In this document: positions 14,224 through 16,304 of the stretch, in pieces
How positions within the stretch are numbered: position 1 is the first letter of the stretch
Layout: each line of letters begins with the position of its first letter
From: Bacteroidota bacterium
GTDB lineage: Bacteria; Bacteroidota; Bacteroidia; Flavobacteriales_D; Crocinitomicaceae
NCBI GenBank assembly: GCA_018825925.1
Contig: JAHKAT010000337.1
Span: 1-16,304, forward strand
DNA: 16,304 nt
Reading direction: 5' to 3'
Notes under the pieces: generated by a model
Told to the model about the DNA's origin: nothing
What the model saw: the letters and a program-made list of their open reading frames with translations, nothing else
Databases searched by the model: none
Position numbers and translations under genes: made by a program

Positions 14224-15513
14224 TTACTTTAACACCCAACCGCTTAAACCAATGTTTTTGGCCTTGGCTTCTACTTTAGACATTTCGGTGTTATTTGTTG
14301 CCGATCCAGCGCTCACACGAAACATTTTTCCTGCTTGTGGAAGCACTAAGGCATTGAATCCTTTGGATTTAAGGTCTTGCACTAAATCATTTGCATTTTG
14401 TTCGGTAGAAAAACATCCAACCACCAAGTGTAATGAACCCGCTTTCGCTTCTTGAGCTATTTCAGTTGGTTTTGTTTTCACTTCTGGCTTTTGAGCCACT
14501 TTTGGAGTTACCACTTCCGGTTTTTCTTCAGTCTTTACGTCTGGTTTATTGACAACAAAGCCATCGACCTTTTCTATTTTGGAGTCTTTCGAAAAAACCT
14601 TTACCTCTTCTGGTAAGTTTTTATCTATTCTCACTGGAATATACAAATCATCTGTGAATTTATAAAAATACACATTCACGTTTTCCGGCAATCCATCAAC
14701 AGCTTCTTGCAAAGTCAATTCCTTCTTTTCTTTTTTCAAGGAAAAGCTATATCCCTTTTTCTGATAAACACCCTCACCTGCTTGGTAGCTTGGGTTAAAA
14801 TCTTTTGTGGACAAAACTCCTGACTCCAACACATTGGTTTTCATAGGAATCCAATACGTATAAAAAGCAAAGGGCAATAGTGCTGCTGCAGCCAAATATC
14901 TCCATGCGCGTTTAGAAGTTGGTTCTTCCTCCTGCACTGGTATCACCTCAGCCGCTGGCTTTGGCATGTTTTGGGTTATAGGAATTATTTTGGGCTCTAA
15001 CTCAACAATAGGTTCAGAAACTGGGGTGGTCAGCACCTTCGGTTCAAGAATAATTTGTTCGGGTTGTTTGGTTGATTCTACCCTCTTCACATCTTCTTCA
15101 ACCAAGAAGTGAACTTTATTTAATCCATAAGATTGTAAAAGCAAATTGAAAAATCGATCTTGTTCAAAACTGATATTTCGCTCGCTATCAAGGTATAAAT
15201 AGCCAATTTTATCAATTACGATTCTCTTGCCTTCTTTCAATTGAAGGTTCCAATTATTAATGGTAGATTTTACTTTTTCTTCTGCTTCACTATATTTCAG
15301 GGTGTTTTTTTCTGCCAAATAGTGCAGTAAAAGCCCGTCGTTATTGATGAGTTGTTTATTGAATAAAACCGACTTCCGTGGCGGCATCATGATACCATTA
15401 CGAAAATCGACCACAGCATTGGTGGACTGTGCGACAAATCCTCCAAAAGTTGGAACAATCACACAGTTGTGTCTTAACAATAAATCAACAATCGCTTCTT
15501 CAAATTGAATCAT
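14224..15513 (-). CDS. HU-CCDC81 and SPOR domain membrane protein
   Basis: This 429-residue protein has no signal peptide. The N-terminal half carries two HU-like domains of the bacterial HU-CCDC81 type (about 1-60, with IVPTFGGFVA at 19-28, and about 65-135, with RIVIDKIGYLYLD). A Pro/Glu-rich linker (about 150-200) leads to one membrane segment (about 204-221, YLAAAALLPFAFYTYW). The rest would be periplasmic: a Lys/Glu/Val/Pro-rich linker (about 305-357) and a C-terminal SPOR domain (about 359-429, LHLVVGCFSTEQNANDL...FRVSAG), which binds denuded peptidoglycan at division sites. The layout suggests a protein linking a cytoplasmic partner, possibly DNA, to septal cell wall; this is inference, since HU-CCDC81 modules need not bind DNA. 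A perfect TATCTTTG box ends 4 nt before the ATG. kdsB ends 57 bp upstream. Confidence 0.9.
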   Translation of the reverse strand: MIQFEEAIVDLLLRHNCVIVPTFGGFVAQSTNAVVDFRNGIMMPPRKSVLFNKQLINNDGLLLHYLAEKNTLKYSEAEEKVKSTINNWNLQLKEGKRIVIDKIGYLYLDSERNISFEQDRFFNLLLQSYGLNKVHFLVEEDVKRVESTKQPEQIILEPKVLTTPVSEPIVELEPKIIPITQNMPKPAAEVIPVQEEEPTSKRAWRYLAAAALLPFAFYTYWIPMKTNVLESGVLSTKDFNPSYQAGEGVYQKKGYSFSLKKEKKELTLQEAVDGLPENVNVYFYKFTDDLYIPVRIDKNLPEEVKVFSKDSKIEKVDGFVVNKPDVKTEEKPEVVTPKVAQKPEVKTKPTEIAQEAKAGSLHLVVGCFSTEQNANDLVQDLKSKGFNALVLPQAGKMFRVSAGSATNNTEMSKVEAKAKNIGLSGWVLK

Positions 15514-15517
15514 ACTA

Positions 15518-15525
15518 CAAAGATA
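15518..15525 (-). promoter_or_regulatory. -7 box (TATCTTTG) 4 nt before the HU-CCDC81/SPOR gene
   Basis: Minus-strand TATCTTTG matches TAnnTTTG exactly and is followed by TAGT and the ATG at 15513. It predicts a leaderless transcript independent of kdsB. No -33 element was found at the usual spacing. Confidence 0.6.
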
Positions 15526-15570
15526 CGGATTTCTAAATTTACTTAATCATACGCATTACAAACGAAGAGG

Positions 15571-16302
15571 TTACAAGAAAGGCAGAACTTTTGCTACATC
15601 CTCAGGCACATCGATATTTGGTGTTTCTATGTTTGTTTCAACCACCCGAATAGAAAAACCATGATACAACCAACGGAGTTGTTCTAAAGATTCTATTTGT
15701 TCAAGCTTGGTTTTTTCTAATGAAATTAATTTTTTCAGCACCTCACTTCGATAGGCATATAGACCAATGTGCCTCAAGTATGGGAAATTTTTTAGAACGT
15801 CTTGACTTGCATGCGCCGAAGAAGGTATTTCAGAACGAGAAAAGTACAAAGCATCATTTTTGGCATTCAAGACCAGCTTTATACGGTTTACATTCAATAA
15901 ATCCTCTTTACTCACATTTTTAATTCCCAGTGTTGCAATATTTACTTCTTTATCCTCAAAAGCACGAATTAATTGGTCCAATTGTTCGGCTGCCACCAAA
16001 GGTTCATCTCCTTGAATATTTACAACAATATCAAAATCCTGAAATTGCGTCAACACTTCACCACATCGGTCGCTACCACTCGAGTGCGCAGTACTTGTCA
16101 TCATCGCCTGACCTCCAAAAGACAAAACATGGTCCAAAATGCGCTGGTCATCCGTAGCTACTACCACCTCATCCAAACGAGTGCTTTTCATTGCCCCTTC
16201 ATAAACGCGTTGTATCATCGATTTTCCTTTTAGGTCAATCAACGGTTTACCAGGAAAACGTGAAGAAGCAAAGCGGGCTGGAATTATTCCTAAAACTTTC
16301 AT
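15571..16302 (-). CDS. kdsB: 3-deoxy-manno-octulosonate cytidylyltransferase (CMP-Kdo synthetase)
   Basis: The enzyme activates Kdo with CTP to CMP-Kdo, the donor for the inner core of lipopolysaccharide. The 243-residue protein is complete, its ATG lying 2 nt from the window's right edge. Visible are the nucleotide-binding start IIPARFASSRFPGKPL (6-21), VVATDD (47-52), the HSSGSDR segment (73-79), metal-binding D99 in the QGDEP motif (97-101), RHIGLYAYR (177-185), the EQLRWLYHG block (207-215) and PNIDVPEDV near the end, whose D231 is the likely second metal ligand. All match KdsB. The upstream region, and so the promoter, is outside the window. The HU-CCDC81/SPOR gene follows on the same strand after 57 bp but has its own promoter box. 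Confidence 0.96.
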   Translation of the reverse strand: MKVLGIIPARFASSRFPGKPLIDLKGKSMIQRVYEGAMKSTRLDEVVVATDDQRILDHVLSFGGQAMMTSTAHSSGSDRCGEVLTQFQDFDIVVNIQGDEPLVAAEQLDQLIRAFEDKEVNIATLGIKNVSKEDLLNVNRIKLVLNAKNDALYFSRSEIPSSAHASQDVLKNFPYLRHIGLYAYRSEVLKKLISLEKTKLEQIESLEQLRWLYHGFSIRVVETNIETPNIDVPEDVAKVLPFL

Positions 16303-16304
16303 GC

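Overview
The window is a chromosomal segment of an AT-rich member of the Bacteroidota, most likely order Flavobacteriales (Crocinitomicaceae/Cryomorphaceae-like; this placement is inferred). Support comes from a type IX secretion (T9SS) type A sorting domain, lineage-typical families (DUF6495, LETM1-related protein, HU-CCDC81/SPOR protein, lamin-tail proteins), TAnnTTTG-type promoter boxes, and little sign of Shine-Dalgarno sequences.

Layout. 1-660: a small excisionase-type HTH gene (+) and a tRNA-Asn (-) with its own promoter and a clear intrinsic terminator. The left edge may be the fringe of a mobile element. 737-5114, all on the minus strand: a large secreted lamin-tail protein, then a TerB/LETM1-like protein, then a single-stranded DNA-binding protein (SSB) with an unusual C-terminal tip and a hairpin just before its start codon. 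5177-6163 (+): aspartate-semialdehyde dehydrogenase (asd). 6294-8385 (-): an NfeD-like membrane protein and flotillin, a two-gene membrane-domain operon. 8398-9039: a poorly conserved stretch ending in an orphan T9SS sorting domain, probably a gene remnant. 9111-10162 (-): a DUF6495 protein and a Suppressor-of-fused domain protein, joined by an ATGA overlap. 10245-12537 (+): dxr (MEP isoprenoid pathway) and a DUF2891 protein, 4 nt apart. 12502-16302 (-): kdsB (CMP-Kdo synthesis for lipopolysaccharide), an HU-CCDC81/SPOR membrane protein, a secreted C1 cysteine peptidase and an orphan BlaI-type repressor. The BlaI and DUF2891 genes overlap tail to tail by 36 bp.

Most of the window is housekeeping: amino-acid biosynthesis, isoprenoid and LPS precursors, envelope and membrane organisation, DNA binding. 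No CRISPR array, insertion sequence, phage module or recognisable defence system was found. The most striking non-gene signal is promoter geometry. At four separate transcription-unit starts (LETM1-like, DUF6495, dxr, HU-CCDC81/SPOR), plus a fifth with one mismatch (nfeD-like), a TAnnTTTG box ends exactly 4-5 nt before the start codon. This predicts leaderless or nearly leaderless mRNAs. The tRNA-Asn and asd boxes sit farther upstream.
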